This document shows positions 41,467 to 50,891 of a stretch of DNA of 64,000 nucleotides, in pieces. Each line of letters opens with the position of its first letter. Within the stretch, counting starts at the first letter, position 1. Source of the stretch: an uncultured Pelagimonas sp. (lineage in GTDB: Bacteria; Pseudomonadota; Alphaproteobacteria; Rhodobacterales; Rhodobacteraceae); assembly GCF_947498515.1 (NCBI RefSeq), contig NZ_CANMKO010000001.1:124001-188000 (forward strand), given 5' to 3'. A program made the position numbers and the translations under genes. The notes under the pieces were generated by a model. That model made no database searches, was not told where the DNA came from, and was given only the letters and a program-made list of their open reading frames with translations.

Positions 41467-41939
41467 TAACGCTTGCTTAGCGGAGCCTTGGCCGTTTGGT
41501 CAAGCAACATTCCGAGGGCTAGATACGCGCCGCACGTACGGCTGGGACTTTGGGGAATAAAGTGAGGCTGTGGTTTGGGTCGAGTTGAAATTTCTGTTTT
41601 TTCGCAACGCGTTGTTCTCTCTGTAGCGCGTATTTGCCACTTCAAATTGCTATGGAAATCGCGGAGCATTGGCGCTAGCGGGGGGCATCTGGACTTATCA
41701 ATCGCATTCACTGGTATGCCGATCGAGAGCGGGGATACCACGTCTTTGAGGAGCCGCGAAAACCGATACGTGGTGGTCATCCAAGCCGGGCTTTGGGTCT
41801 TGAATTGGCCGCAGCGTCAGCTTTAGGTTGCCCTACTGCCCCAGTTCTTACAACTGGTGGTCGACAATATGCCGACAGGCTTATAGGCTTTGCTAACGAT
41901 CAAACGCGGAGAGGGGCGTTTGAGATCGTAGGGGGGGCC

Positions 41940-42677
41940 ATGCGAAATACTTATCCGGAAAAAAACAAGTCGAGCCAATCGCAAAAATTGTCGCGTGGGG
42001 CAGGGGCCAAACACGTCTATGAGACATTGCGTCAGGAGATTTTGACCCTACAGCTGGCACCGGGCGTTCCATTGGATGAAACAAGTCTGGCTGAGCGATT
42101 CGTCATGTCTCGCTCACCGATCAGAGAGGCTTTGGTGCGTTTGTCCGCGGATGGCTTGGTCGATATGCTGTCCAACCGCTCGACCCTTGTCGCGCCGGTT
42201 AAGCTTGAGGAATTTCCGCGCTACGTCGAAGCGCTCGATTTCCTCCAGCGTATCAACACCCGCCTCGCGGCTAAGAATCGCACCGACGAAGATTTGGCCG
42301 AAATGACCCGTTTGGCGCTTGATTTCGAGACGGCTTGCGATGCCGATGATCATTTTCTGATTTCTGCCACCAATCGCGATTTCCACACGGCCATTGGCAC
42401 CGCTGGGCGCAATCCCTACCTTGCCAAAGCCTATGAGCGGTTGTTGGATGATGGCCGCCGGATTTTGCACCTTCACATCGATTACATCCGCCAGTCGGAC
42501 AAAAACAACCTGCTGACGCAGGCGCATTTTGATCTGATCAAAGCGATTTCGGCGCAAGATGTCGATCTGGCGGATCGTTTTGCGCATGAACACACGCGGC
42601 AGTTCCACGATGGCTTTCGCGGTTTCCTAAAGGCGGAATACACCCAAGATTTTGAGTTCGAGTTAGCGACAGAATAG
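41940..42677 (+). CDS. GntR family transcriptional regulator (FadR/FCD subfamily)
   Basis: A 245-residue regulator. The N-terminal winged helix is clear: AKHVYETLRQEILTLQLAPGVPLDETSLAERFVMSRSPIREALVRLSADGLVDMLSNRST. It is followed by an all-helical FCD effector domain (about 95-225) with the metal-binding type residues D, H and H in DDHFLISATNRDFHTAIGTAG, LHIDYIR and EHTRQFHD. ATG 41940 is chosen; a longer frame reaches up to 41793 without conservation. It probably controls the neighbouring catabolic genes, including the following DJ-1/PfpI gene. Confidence 0.88.
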   Translation: MRNTYPEKNKSSQSQKLSRGAGAKHVYETLRQEILTLQLAPGVPLDETSLAERFVMSRSPIREALVRLSADGLVDMLSNRSTLVAPVKLEEFPRYVEALDFLQRINTRLAAKNRTDEDLAEMTRLALDFETACDADDHFLISATNRDFHTAIGTAGRNPYLAKAYERLLDDGRRILHLHIDYIRQSDKNNLLTQAHFDLIKAISAQDVDLADRFAHEHTRQFHDGFRGFLKAEYTQDFEFELATE

Positions 42678-42708
42678 CCGACGGACATTTCACGAGGAGC
42701 GTTGGGAA

Positions 42709-43311
42709 GTGGCTACGAACAGACGTAAAGTAGGTGCTTTGATTTTTCCGGGGTTTGAGCTTCTCGATCTGTTTGGACCTCTGGAAATGCTGGGCATGTT
42801 GCCGGATTACTATGACTTGCACCTCGTTGCTCAAACTTCTGGCCCCGTGCAGAGCAATCAACAAGTATCCGCTTATGCGACGTCCGATCTCACGGATGAG
42901 CCAGACTTTGATATCTTGTTTGTTCCCGGCGGTGCTGGAACGCGCCTAGGTGTGTCGGACACAGTCTTGCTAGAGTGGATCATGCGCGCCTCTGACGTTG
43001 CCGAATTTACCGTGTCGGTCTGCACAGGGAGCGCATTGCTTGCCAAAGCGGGCGTTTTGGATGGCCGTCGGGCCACAACCAACAAGCTCGCCTTTGATTG
43101 GGTGATGCAACAAGGGCCGAAGGTCAACTGGATCCGGCGGGCAAGATGGGTGCAGGATGATCAGTTCGTAACGTCATCTGGGGTCTCAGCCGGAACAGAC
43201 ATGTCCCTTGCGCTCATCGAGCTAATGCATGGGCGTGAGTTGGCGGAAAAGGTGGCGCATTGGGCCGAATACACGTGGAATAGTGACCCGCAACACGACC
43301 CATTTGCCTAA
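42709..43311 (+). CDS. DJ-1/PfpI family protein (isonitrile-hydratase-like)
   Basis: A 200-residue DJ-1/PfpI-fold protein. GALIFPGFELLDLFGPLEML opens it with the conserved acidic residues of the subgroup, FDILFVPGGAGTR follows, and the nucleophile elbow SVCTGSALLAKAGVLDGRRATTNK carries the reactive Cys. QDDQFVTSSGVSAGTDMSLALIE closes the domain. The pattern is that of isonitrile hydratases and of the N-terminal part of GATase-1 AraC regulators, without the HTH. GTG 42709 follows GAGGAGCG/GGGAAG, 31 bases after the GntR gene. Possible role in hydrating or hydrolysing a small nitrogen compound; substrate unknown. Confidence 0.85.
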   Translation: MATNRRKVGALIFPGFELLDLFGPLEMLGMLPDYYDLHLVAQTSGPVQSNQQVSAYATSDLTDEPDFDILFVPGGAGTRLGVSDTVLLEWIMRASDVAEFTVSVCTGSALLAKAGVLDGRRATTNKLAFDWVMQQGPKVNWIRRARWVQDDQFVTSSGVSAGTDMSLALIELMHGRELAEKVAHWAEYTWNSDPQHDPFA

Positions 43312-43786
43312 AACATCAACTGGGCTGGGAGAGTGTCGATAAACCTGTTGAAAGAGGTGAGAAAGGGCACATGGTTCTGCCTCTGGCGATGATTTGCTCT
43401 TTAGTCTCTAAGAGGCGAATTCTGATTAAAACGAGAAACGTGGCTCTTTGATCAGACAAATCTGCCTCTCAGTTTGCCATCACTTCCAGTGCGAACATCC
43501 AACTCATTTCTTTCGACCTATAAGTGGCGTTTCCCAGTATGTGTTCACCTATAGCGGATGTTCAAAATGAACCTGCAAGTCGCGGCAGCGCGGACATAAC
43601 CGGCTTAGCCTCACCTCTGATCAATGGCCGCTTTCGATTGGCATCAAAAAAAGGAACGACTTCAAAAAGGAAGTTTGGCCGCTCCATGACCCACGATGAC
43701 GATGTAGAAAACCGCATCTTGCGTGATCCTTTTAATTATGCTTGCGCGATTCCGGAATTGATGCCCGCGGGAAATACTTATTACAC
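43312..43786. other. non-coding or decayed stretch, no gene recognised
   Basis: 475 bases between the DJ-1 gene and the end of the sulfatase-like pseudogene. A 142-codon frame (43524-43952, plus strand) crosses it, but its translation has no domain, signal or conserved pattern and it runs into the antisense of the pseudogene. I treat the stretch as decayed DNA at the edge of the pseudogene island. Confidence 0.5.
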
Positions 43787-45225
43787 TTATTTCGATGAGG
43801 CCGCTCCCCTCCCCAAGGGCACTAAACCGTCGAAGCGTTTGCATACAGCTGCCTCATATTCCGCTTCGTCCCAGAACCCGATCAAAACACCCGAGGCTGC
43901 GGCATTGCCCTGTCGTTTCAGGACATCTGCTGTTGCGGTAATGCGTGTATGATGTTGCGTCGCCCATGACAAAAGAGCGGCCTCCATCCGGCCACGTACC
44001 TCGACATGCGCGGCTGCTTGTGATGATCCAATATTGCATAGCTCTTGCGGGTCCGTTTTCAGATCGAATATGACAGGGTCAAACCCTTCACACCGGATAT
44101 ATTTCCAGCGACAATAAAAGATCATGACGGTACGCGCATCTTCTTGAGGCACGTCCAAAGCTTTAGCCATTTCAAAGCTAGAGTAATCATGTTCGCTAAT
44201 ACCATATTGCCGGAAGCATCCATCAGTCCCATGCAGCAGTGGCGTTAAATCACGCCCTTCGACGATGTGAGGCTTGGGGCGCATCCAAGTGCAGACATGA
44301 ACGTAGGCGCGAGGTCAATCATCTCGGTCAACTCGCTGGATGTTGTGCCGCGTGTTTGTCGGCAGCAGGGCGAGGATCAGAAATAATCAACGGAACCTTG
44401 GCCGCGACCTCGTGATAGAAATCTTTGTCGCCCATCCAATGGTCGCCCATTTAGTCGCCATGATCCGATGTGAAAGCGATGATCGTGTATTCACTCGGGC
44501 CCCTTTCATCCATCCATACGAACAAGCGACCCAGATTGTCATCAAGTTGCTTGATCAAACCCATATAGGCAGGGATCACATGGGTGCGCACGTGATCGCG
44601 GGAAAAGCTGCGGCAGACCCGTGCGTTTTGATAGGCGCGCAGCAACGGGTGTTCGGTGTCTCTCTCGGCGTTTGACCGGATCGGGTCGATGATATGTTCG
44701 GGACCATACATGGCATGATAGGGCGCTGGAACGATATAGGGCCAATGCGGTTTAATATAGCTCAGTTGGCACATCCATGGCGCATCTTCCTGCATCGCGC
44801 CTTCCATGAATGCCATTGCACGGTTCGTCATATAAGCCGTCTCGGAATGCCCTTCCGGGACATTCGCAGGCAGGCGTGAGTTTTTCAGCAGCCATGCCGT
44901 CGCGGTCGGCGATCATGTGGGTTTTGCCAACTAAAACGGCTTTCGCGCCAGCTTCGCGCAGATGGTCTCTCAGGGGCGGTTCGCCAACCCTCAAGGGCAT
45001 CCCGTTCCAGGTGGATCCATGGCTGCGGACATATCGCCCCGTGTCGGCCGACATCCGAGATGGGCCACAGACTGGAGATTGAACATAGGTTTTGGTGAAC
45101 TTGATACCACGTTGCGCCAGCGCATCAATATGAGGAGTCTGCAAATGCGGGTGACCAAAACAGCTGAGATAGTCGAAGCGAAGTTGATCAGCCATAATCC
45201 AAAGTACATTTGGTCTGTCAGTCAT
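43787..45225 (-). pseudogene. sulfatase / phosphonate monoester hydrolase pseudogene
   Basis: Fragments in several minus-strand frames together rebuild an alkaline-phosphatase-superfamily enzyme. N-terminal part from 45225: MTDRPNVLWIMADQLRFDYL, then VQSPVCGPSRMS with the CxPSR site of the formylglycine nucleophile, and GKTHMIADRDGM. At about 44890 the frame jumps straight to WLLKNSRLPANVPEGHSE, so roughly 70 residues are missing. Then SYIKPHWPYIVPAPYHAMYG and FTSDHGD, where a TAA (44451-44453) replaces the expected Tyr. Two single-base losses (A-run at 44355-44357, G-run at 44285-44286) shift the frame twice before the C-terminal IGFWDEAEYEAAV, typical of phosphonate monoester hydrolases. 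Non-functional as read. Confidence 0.85.
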
Positions 45226-45728
45226 TTTCTAGCTCTTGTTCTAAAATCTGTTCAGTGGGTTCACGGCATAGGGTTTCGAACCGGTCCAAAAGATTTAATA
45301 ATTGCGTTATCTCAGTGTCGGAGAAGGCAGCTTTCAAGGACGCGCGCCGACGCTGCATTGTTGGTCTCGCTTTTTCGTAAGCCGCAGCGCCAGCCGGTGC
45401 AATATCGACCAAGACTTGCCGCCCGTCGCGGTTGTCTTGTCGCATGACGACAAAGCCTTTCTTGCGCATGCCTGGCAAAGCACGGCTGAGCTGTGAAGGG
45501 TCGATACGCTGGATTTCGGCCATGTCGCCGATTGTCATTGGGCCCTCCTCAACCAGATCCCAAAGGACGCGCCACTCGACAATTGATAGCCCCCCGCGGC
45601 GCGCAATAGTCGCTGCCCCTGAAGTCGCGAGGCTGCGTAGACTGCTGGCATGCGTGAAAACAGGTTTTTTCCTCGCGCAAACGTCGCTGGGTTATGCGTT
45701 CACTTTGATGTTCGCTGTCGAGTTTCAT
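45218..45728 (-). pseudogene. MarR family regulator with one frameshift
   Basis: From ATG 45728 the frame reads MKLDSEHQSERITQRRLREEK. A run of six A (45665-45670 on the plus strand as T) then throws it out. Removing one A continues into PVFTHASSLRSLATSGAATIARRGG and LSIVEWRVLWDLVEEGPMTIGDMAEIQRIDPSQLSRALPGM, a standard MarR winged helix, and on to 45218. The C-terminal 106 codons remain open from an internal ATG but lack the dimerisation helix. It is divergent from the TAXI gene with an inverted repeat between them, so it was probably the local regulator. The end overlaps the sulfatase start by a few bases. Confidence 0.8.
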
Positions 45729-45781
45729 TCTGGGGCCTCTCACGCATCTAAAAACCAAAAGTTTAATACGTGACAAGTCAT

Positions 45782-45809
45782 GTAAATGAGATGAGCTGAA
45801 CTCATTTAC
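45782..45809 (+). promoter_or_regulatory. inverted repeat between marR-like and TAXI genes, candidate MarR operator
   Basis: GTAAATGAG (45782-45790), ten-base spacer, CTCATTTAC (45801-45809): a perfect 9+9 inverted repeat in the 139-base divergent region. Position and symmetry suit a MarR-type operator; binding is inferred. Confidence 0.6.
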
Positions 45810-45867
45810 CCTGATTCATTGGGGTTCTGCATCTGTGGAGGGGTGCAGAAATCAGGGGAGGAATACC

Positions 45868-46923
45868 ATGTTGAAGACTACAGTTCTGAGCGCTGTGACC
45901 GCGCTGGCACCGATGGCGCTCGCGGCATAAGCGACGCTCACAGCCGAGACCACAGCACCAGGATCGACACCGCATTACATCGATACGACGCTCGCCGCTG
46001 TATTGGCCAGTGCAGGCGTGGCACAAATGCAAATCACGGAAGGGGCGACGCTGACCAACTCTGTTCAGGCCGTCGCCGAAGGTCGTCTTGATATGGCTCC
46101 TGCGCCGCTGATCCTGCCTTTCCCGCTGTCGCGTGGCATTGGCCCATATAGCGGCATTGGCCCTGAACGAGGTGCCGAACTCGCGGCCAACATCCGCGTG
46201 GTGTTCTTCAACGCGGGATCCGGTCAAGTCTTTGGCTACTACAACAACAACCCCATCGAAGACATCCGCAGTTTAGAGGGCAAGCGCGTTTGGAACGGAC
46301 CACCCCGTGGCGCAGCATTGACCTCTGGGCGCGCAATGGTTCAGCTATTGGCGGGTCTTAAGGATGGCGAAGGGGACGAAGGCATCCAGAACCCTTGACC
46401 AGATACCGTATCGACGATCACCGGTGGTGGCGCGGATGCATGGACAATTCCCGAAGGTCTACCCTCTGGTCGTCAAATTGCCATCGCGGCTGCCGGCGGT
46501 ACGACACTGTACAATATCCCGTTTGATCTTCTTTCCAGCGAATTGGGTCAGCAAATCCTGAACGCACCGGGCCATGCCCCCTATACCGTTCCTGTCGCAG
46601 ACTACCGTGCTGCTTTTGCCGGATCGGACATCACCATTGTGACCGACGACGACACATTTGTTTCTTATGCCACCGCGTTCGGACAAATTGTGCCGGCAAG
46701 CACGGACGAAGAGCTGGCTTACAACATCGTTAAGGCGATGCTGGAGGGGGAAGAACGGTTTTTGGCGGGATCACCACGCGGCCCATTCTTGTTCATGTCA
46801 TTCGGCGACATCGACGGCGTATCCCAAGGGGCTTGCGGTGCGGTGAGGGTTAAAATGCACCCTGGTGCGATCCGCGCTTATGAAGATGCAGGCCATACAG
46901 TCGGCGACTGTTTGCGCCCATAA
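45868..46923 (+). pseudogene. TAXI family TRAP-transporter solute-binding protein with two in-frame stops
   Basis: One continuous frame of 352 codons from ATG 45868 (GGGGAGGA upstream) is broken only by TAA at codon 21 (45928-45930), right at the end of the signal peptide (MLKTTVLSAVTALAPMALAA), and TGA at codon 177 (46396-46398). The rest is well preserved: SVQAVAEGRLDMAPAPLILPF, the TAXI-type EGKRVWNGPPRGAALTSGRAMV, TGGGADAWTIPEGLP and VKMHPGAIRAYEDAG at the end. TAXI proteins bind solutes in the periplasm for the fused TRAP permease that follows. Single base substitutions explain both stops, so the loss looks recent. Confidence 0.85.
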
Positions 46924-46980
46924 GAAAAGGGGGTATGCGGATTGCGCGGGCCCCGCACTCGAATTTCAGGACATTTTACT

Positions 46981-49290
46981 GTGAACGAGATATCCAGGCC
47001 AAGCAGGGCCTTGGGGCAAAAACTGTCTATTGTGCTTGCGCTGATCCTTGTGGCCGTCGGCATGTTGAACACAATGCCCGAAATTCCGGGGCTACAAGAT
47101 TGGGCCCGCGATCTGACAGGACTTCCGTTTTCCGCATTTCAGGTTTCCCAACCGAATACTTCTTTCCGCCGATGTTCTTCCTGATGATGTTGATTGTGGT
47201 GCTCGACGCCAGCGTCTATCGCGCATGGTCCATTGAGAAACCCAAATGGGCTTGGGCTGGTCTATTGCTGGATCTTGGCTTGATCACAGCCGCCTTTCTT
47301 GGAGCTTTCGGGTATCTTGTCGAAATCGACAGCGTCTGTTTGATTGACCAGATCACAGGCGAACGTGCAAGATTGATTGCCGACGCGGCAGCGCGATCCG
47401 AAGGCGTCATTCCTGGCATGTCGTTCGACGCAGAAGTGCCATCTTGCCAAGCCCGCTTTGGTGCGTGGACTATCCCTTTGCTGTTGACCATCATTACGTT
47501 GTTCTTCTTTTACAATGTGCGGGTCTGGGGCTTGCCCCTGGTGATCGTGGCGACTGTCGTCGTCGTTTACACGATTGGGACCGCCTTGATCTGGGGCTTC
47601 GATCTGTCGGAAAACAATTTCCTGCTCACCAAACTGGGTGCCGAAGGCGGGGATGTGATGTTGGCTGCAACACAAAAGGCCACCAATGTTTTCATTTCGC
47701 CTGATGGGTTTATGGGCCGGTTTATGGACATCGTTGTCAATCAGGTCTTTCCATTTGTGATCCTTGGCGCATTGTTTGGCACGTCAGCGGGCGGCACATC
47801 GCTGATTAAACTTTCGGTCAGGCTGACTCGCAAATTGCGTGGCGGACCCGCTCTTGCGGCCATCGTGTCCTCTGCCCAGTTCGGCACAATCACCGGTGGA
47901 CCAGTGACAAATGTCTTGTCGACCGGAAGACTAACGATCCCAATGATGTTGCGTACTGGGTTTAACAGGAACTTCGCGGGTGGGGTCGAAGCCGCAGCAT
48001 CATCGGGGGGGGCAAATCATGCCGCCCGTGATGGGCGTTGCAGCCTTTGTCCTCGTGGCGCTGACAGCGGTCCCCTACACAAAGGTCATCACGGCCGCGT
48101 TCCTGCCTGCGATAGCATTCTTCTTTTCGATTTTCTTGGCCGTCATGTTCCAAGCGCGACGCGAAAATGTGAAGGCCATGCGCGAGATACCAGAGGATCT
48201 GGTTATGGATCGTCAGGATTGGTTGAACCTGGTCATCATCTTTGTGCCAATCACAACTATTCTGTTTCTCTTGCTAGGGAACAAAGACACAGTGGGCAAC
48301 GGCATCTTGGGCAGCGTCCTTGGGTCCGACAGCCTCATCCTGCGAACGATCCTCAATTTAACGGGTGACGCGATTTCTGCAGGCTGGTTGGCGGTCGCTG
48401 TCTTGGTTCCATTGTTGTTTTTTGACCCAATGACTCGCGCCAAACCAAGCAAAGTCCTAGTGTCTTTGGCCCAAGGCGGCATTTTGATTTCACGCCTGTT
48501 CCTGCTACTGTTCGCTGTCTCGATCATCGCAGCCTTCTTAACCGAAAGCGGCCTGACCGGAGAGTTGACCCGCGCTGTCACCTCTTGGTTAGAGAAGGTC
48601 GCCGTGCTGAGTCTTTTTGGTTTCGAGATCCCTATTGTTGGCGGCGTCTATCTGATGCTGGCGTTGATCTACACTATGCTCTGCGTGATCCTGCTGGGCA
48701 TGGGGATGCCTACGGTGCCGGCCTATGTGAATGTCGCTCTTCTTTTGAGGCCGTTGCTGGCCAATCTTGGCGTCAGCTTTTTCACAGCCCATATGTTCGT
48801 ATTCTACTTTGCCGTCGCCTCCGCTATCTCGCCGCCCGTTGCCGTCGCTGCATTTGCTGCCGCGTCCATCACTGGGGCGGAGCCGATGCGAACAGGGATT
48901 TCCACCGTGCGTGTGGGTATTGTGATGTTCACCATCCCATTTGTGTTTGCGTGGTATCCCGAACTTCTATTGATTGAAGAAACCGTGACAATCACGAATG
49001 GCTCCGGTCAACGCACTATGATTGACGGGTATTCTAGCCAGGCAGACTGGGGGCAACTCAGTCTACTTTTGGCGCGACTGGCCTTGGCGCTATATCTGAT
49101 CGCATCCGCATTGACCCGCTTCGACAAAACACCCATGGCAAATTACGAAGTTGCTCTGCGGTTTTTGGCGGCCGTCCTACTATTATGGAAGACTCCTGCC
49201 CCGCTGTTTGCGGGCCTCGCATTTTCGGCGATTATTTTGACGATGCACTATCTTAAAAAGGATCCGCGTGATGAGACCGCCCGGGCTTGA
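46981..49290 (+). pseudogene. TRAP transporter 4TM/12TM fused permease with two frameshifts
   Basis: GTG 46981 with AGGA upstream begins VNEISRPSRALGQKLSIVLALILVAVG (first membrane helix). A lost T in the run at 47144-47146 shifts the frame to FPTEYFFPPMFFLMMLIVVLD. The middle part carries TRAP-DctM signatures (FPFVILGALFGTSAGGTSLIKLS; SSAQFGTITGGPVTNVLSTG). An extra G in the run 48005-48012 shifts it again at AASSGG, after which GQIMPPVMGVAAFVLV and many helices (MLALIYTMLCVILLGMGMPTVPAYVNVALLLRPLL; FYFAVASAISPPVAVAAFAAA) continue to 49290. Repaired, it would encode about 770 residues with roughly 16 helices. Partner of the TAXI protein; inactive as read. Confidence 0.85.
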
Positions 49291-49739
49291 TCATGTTTGC
49301 AGTTTGGACGTGAAGCTGGACCCCATTCAAGTAATGAGGAATGACCGCGCGGGCACTCGGCGGATTGTTCCAATTGTCGGTGGCGTAGTGATTGGAGCGA
49401 AATTGCAGGGGGCATATTTTGAATGTCAGCGCGGAGTGGCAAACAATCTTCGCGGATGGCACTGCTGAATTAGATAATCGTTATGCAATGGAAACACACG
49501 ACGACGCTGTAATTGAAATTATCAATTCTGGTTTTAGGCACGGGCCACCAGATGTCATAGCGGCACTCGCCAAAGGAAAATCCGTCGATCCGGACAGCTA
49601 CTACATGCGGGCACACGCGCGAATAGAAACCGGTGATCCCCGATATGAGTGGGTCAACTGCTTGCTTTTTATCGAAACCGGTGCCCGACAAAAGACCGGT
49701 GGAAAAGTAGAGCTTTTTTTAGATTTTGTAGGCGCCTGA
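49271..49739 (+). pseudogene. DUF3237 family protein with one frameshift
   Basis: ATG 49271 overlaps the permease end and reads MRPPGLDHVCSLDVKLDP, RRIVPIVGGVVIGAKLQG. A run of five G at 49408-49412 then shifts the frame; removing one G gives HILNVSAEWQTIFADGTAELDNRYAMETHDDAVIEIINSGFRHGPP, the core of DUF3237, continuing through YYMRAHARIETGDPRYEWVNCLLFI to 49739. DUF3237 proteins are small beta-barrel-like proteins often found in catabolic clusters; function unknown. Same type of damage as in its neighbours. Confidence 0.8.
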
Positions 49740-50288
49740 ACTGGTCCCGAGTAAAGGCCCGATTGAATAAGATACGAGTTACCAGATGCTGATTTACGCT
49801 ATCGATTAACGTGGATATCAAATAATGGTCAGGACCAGCCCTTCATGAGATATGGAATCGATCTCTTGTAGCCGGATTTTCGCTGCGACTCAGGAAAAAG
49901 TTCGAATGGGCTCAAACTTGTCGTTAGCTTCACAACCGATAAACGTCCGCCTCTAACCTCAATAACCTTTACAGGATGAACTGACTTTGAAGCGGGGCAA
50001 CTGCCCGGCTGTTTCTTTCATTTTGACGTTGATGATTTGTGCGAGCCAAACGCCCAGAGTCGTAGGGGTGAAGGCGTACTCTCCGGAGACGGCCGGGTCC
50101 TCACCGCGACACGGGCCGAAGCAACTTTTTCGAATAGCATTCTTTGGCCCTGATCCGCGTTCGCCACGCGGCAAGGATTCAGGGTAAGCCGATGACAGCG
50201 GTTGTTTGGAAAACCTGACCAGTGGGAATGTCATGCGCAAGCGCATGCACGAAAGGAAAGGGAGGTTTATCGTCTGAAAACAATAAGA
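49740..50288. other. non-coding stretch with inverted repeats
   Basis: 549 bases without a convincing gene between the pseudogene island and the tRNA. A 95-codon minus-strand frame (49959-50246) exists but has no domain and low-complexity look. Two hairpins are visible: CCCTGA (50148-50153) with TCAGGG (50179-50184), containing a nested GCGT..ACGC stem, and CATGCGC (50232-50238) with GCGCATG (50241-50247). They could belong to an unrecognised small RNA or to leftover repeat elements. Confidence 0.4.
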
Positions 50289-50364
50289 TGGTGGAGCCTA
50301 GCGGGATCGAACCGCTGACCTCCTGCATGCCATGCAGGCGCTCTCCCAGCTGAGCTAAGGCCCC
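50289..50364 (-). tRNA. tRNA-Ala (anticodon GGC)
   Basis: 76 bases on the minus strand beginning GGGGCCTTAGCTCAGCTGGG. Acceptor arms GGGGCCT/AGGCTCC pair with one G-T. The anticodon stem CCTGC/GCAGG encloses loop ATGGCAT, giving anticodon GGC (alanine, codons GCC/GCU). The T-arm contains GGTTCGATCCC, and CCA is encoded at the 3' end (50291-50289). Confidence 0.97.
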
Positions 50365-50455
50365 ATCATTGTTTGGCGTCGTCGTTGCCGTGCGGCGGTG
50401 ATTACGCAATGCTGCGGGCGGGATCAAGCGAAAAAATCCCGCCACGCAAACTTTT

Positions 50456-50776
50456 TTAAGACTCGTCGTCTTCGCTGGCTACGTCAGCAATTTCTTCGAG
50501 CGGAACAGTGTCATCTTCTTCGTCTTCTAGGACAGTATCGTCATCGATATCTACATCGACGTCGTCATCATCCAGCAGGTCAACGTTTTCTTCTTCTTCT
50601 TTGGCCTTGGCATTGGCCTGATCGGCGGCATCCGCGGCCATCAGCGATTTCTTACTGGTGTCGATGGCGACTGCCTCGCCAGTGTAAGGGCTAATCGCTG
50701 GGTTGCGGTTCAGGTCGTAAAAGCGCTTTCCGGTGGTCGGGCAAACGCGCTTGACGCCCCATTCTTCCTTGGGCAT
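50456..50776 (-). CDS. TIGR02300 (FYDLN acid) family protein
   Basis: A 106-residue protein of a small alphaproteobacterial family. The conserved head MPKEEWGVKRVCPTTGKRFYDLNRNPAISPYTGE contains the FYDLN motif with a CP-x2-GKRFYDLN zinc-ribbon-like half, followed by a very acidic tail (about 60-106; VDLLDDDDVDVDIDDD). The family's function is unknown; the acidic tail would suit binding to a basic partner. It lies next to tRNA-Ala and opposite the YgjP-like peptidase gene. Confidence 0.93.
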   Translation of the reverse strand: MPKEEWGVKRVCPTTGKRFYDLNRNPAISPYTGEAVAIDTSKKSLMAADAADQANAKAKEEEENVDLLDDDDVDVDIDDDTVLEDEEDDTVPLEEIADVASEDDES

Positions 50777-50891
50777 GGGTAGTCCCCTTCAACTCGTGGT
50801 CTGGTCGACAATCTTGGCCAACTGCCATAACAACACGCCCATGTCAAAGCCTTTGCGGGCATTTGTGCGGGCAATTCAGTGTAAGGGGCAT

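Noticed and set aside
43524-43952. 142-codon frame at the edge of the pseudogene island
   Set aside because: No conserved pattern, no good start, and it overlaps the pseudogene's C-terminal code on the other strand.
49959-50246. 95-codon minus-strand frame next to tRNA-Ala
   Set aside because: It might be a conserved hypothetical but has no domain and lies over inverted repeats; not supported enough to list as a gene.
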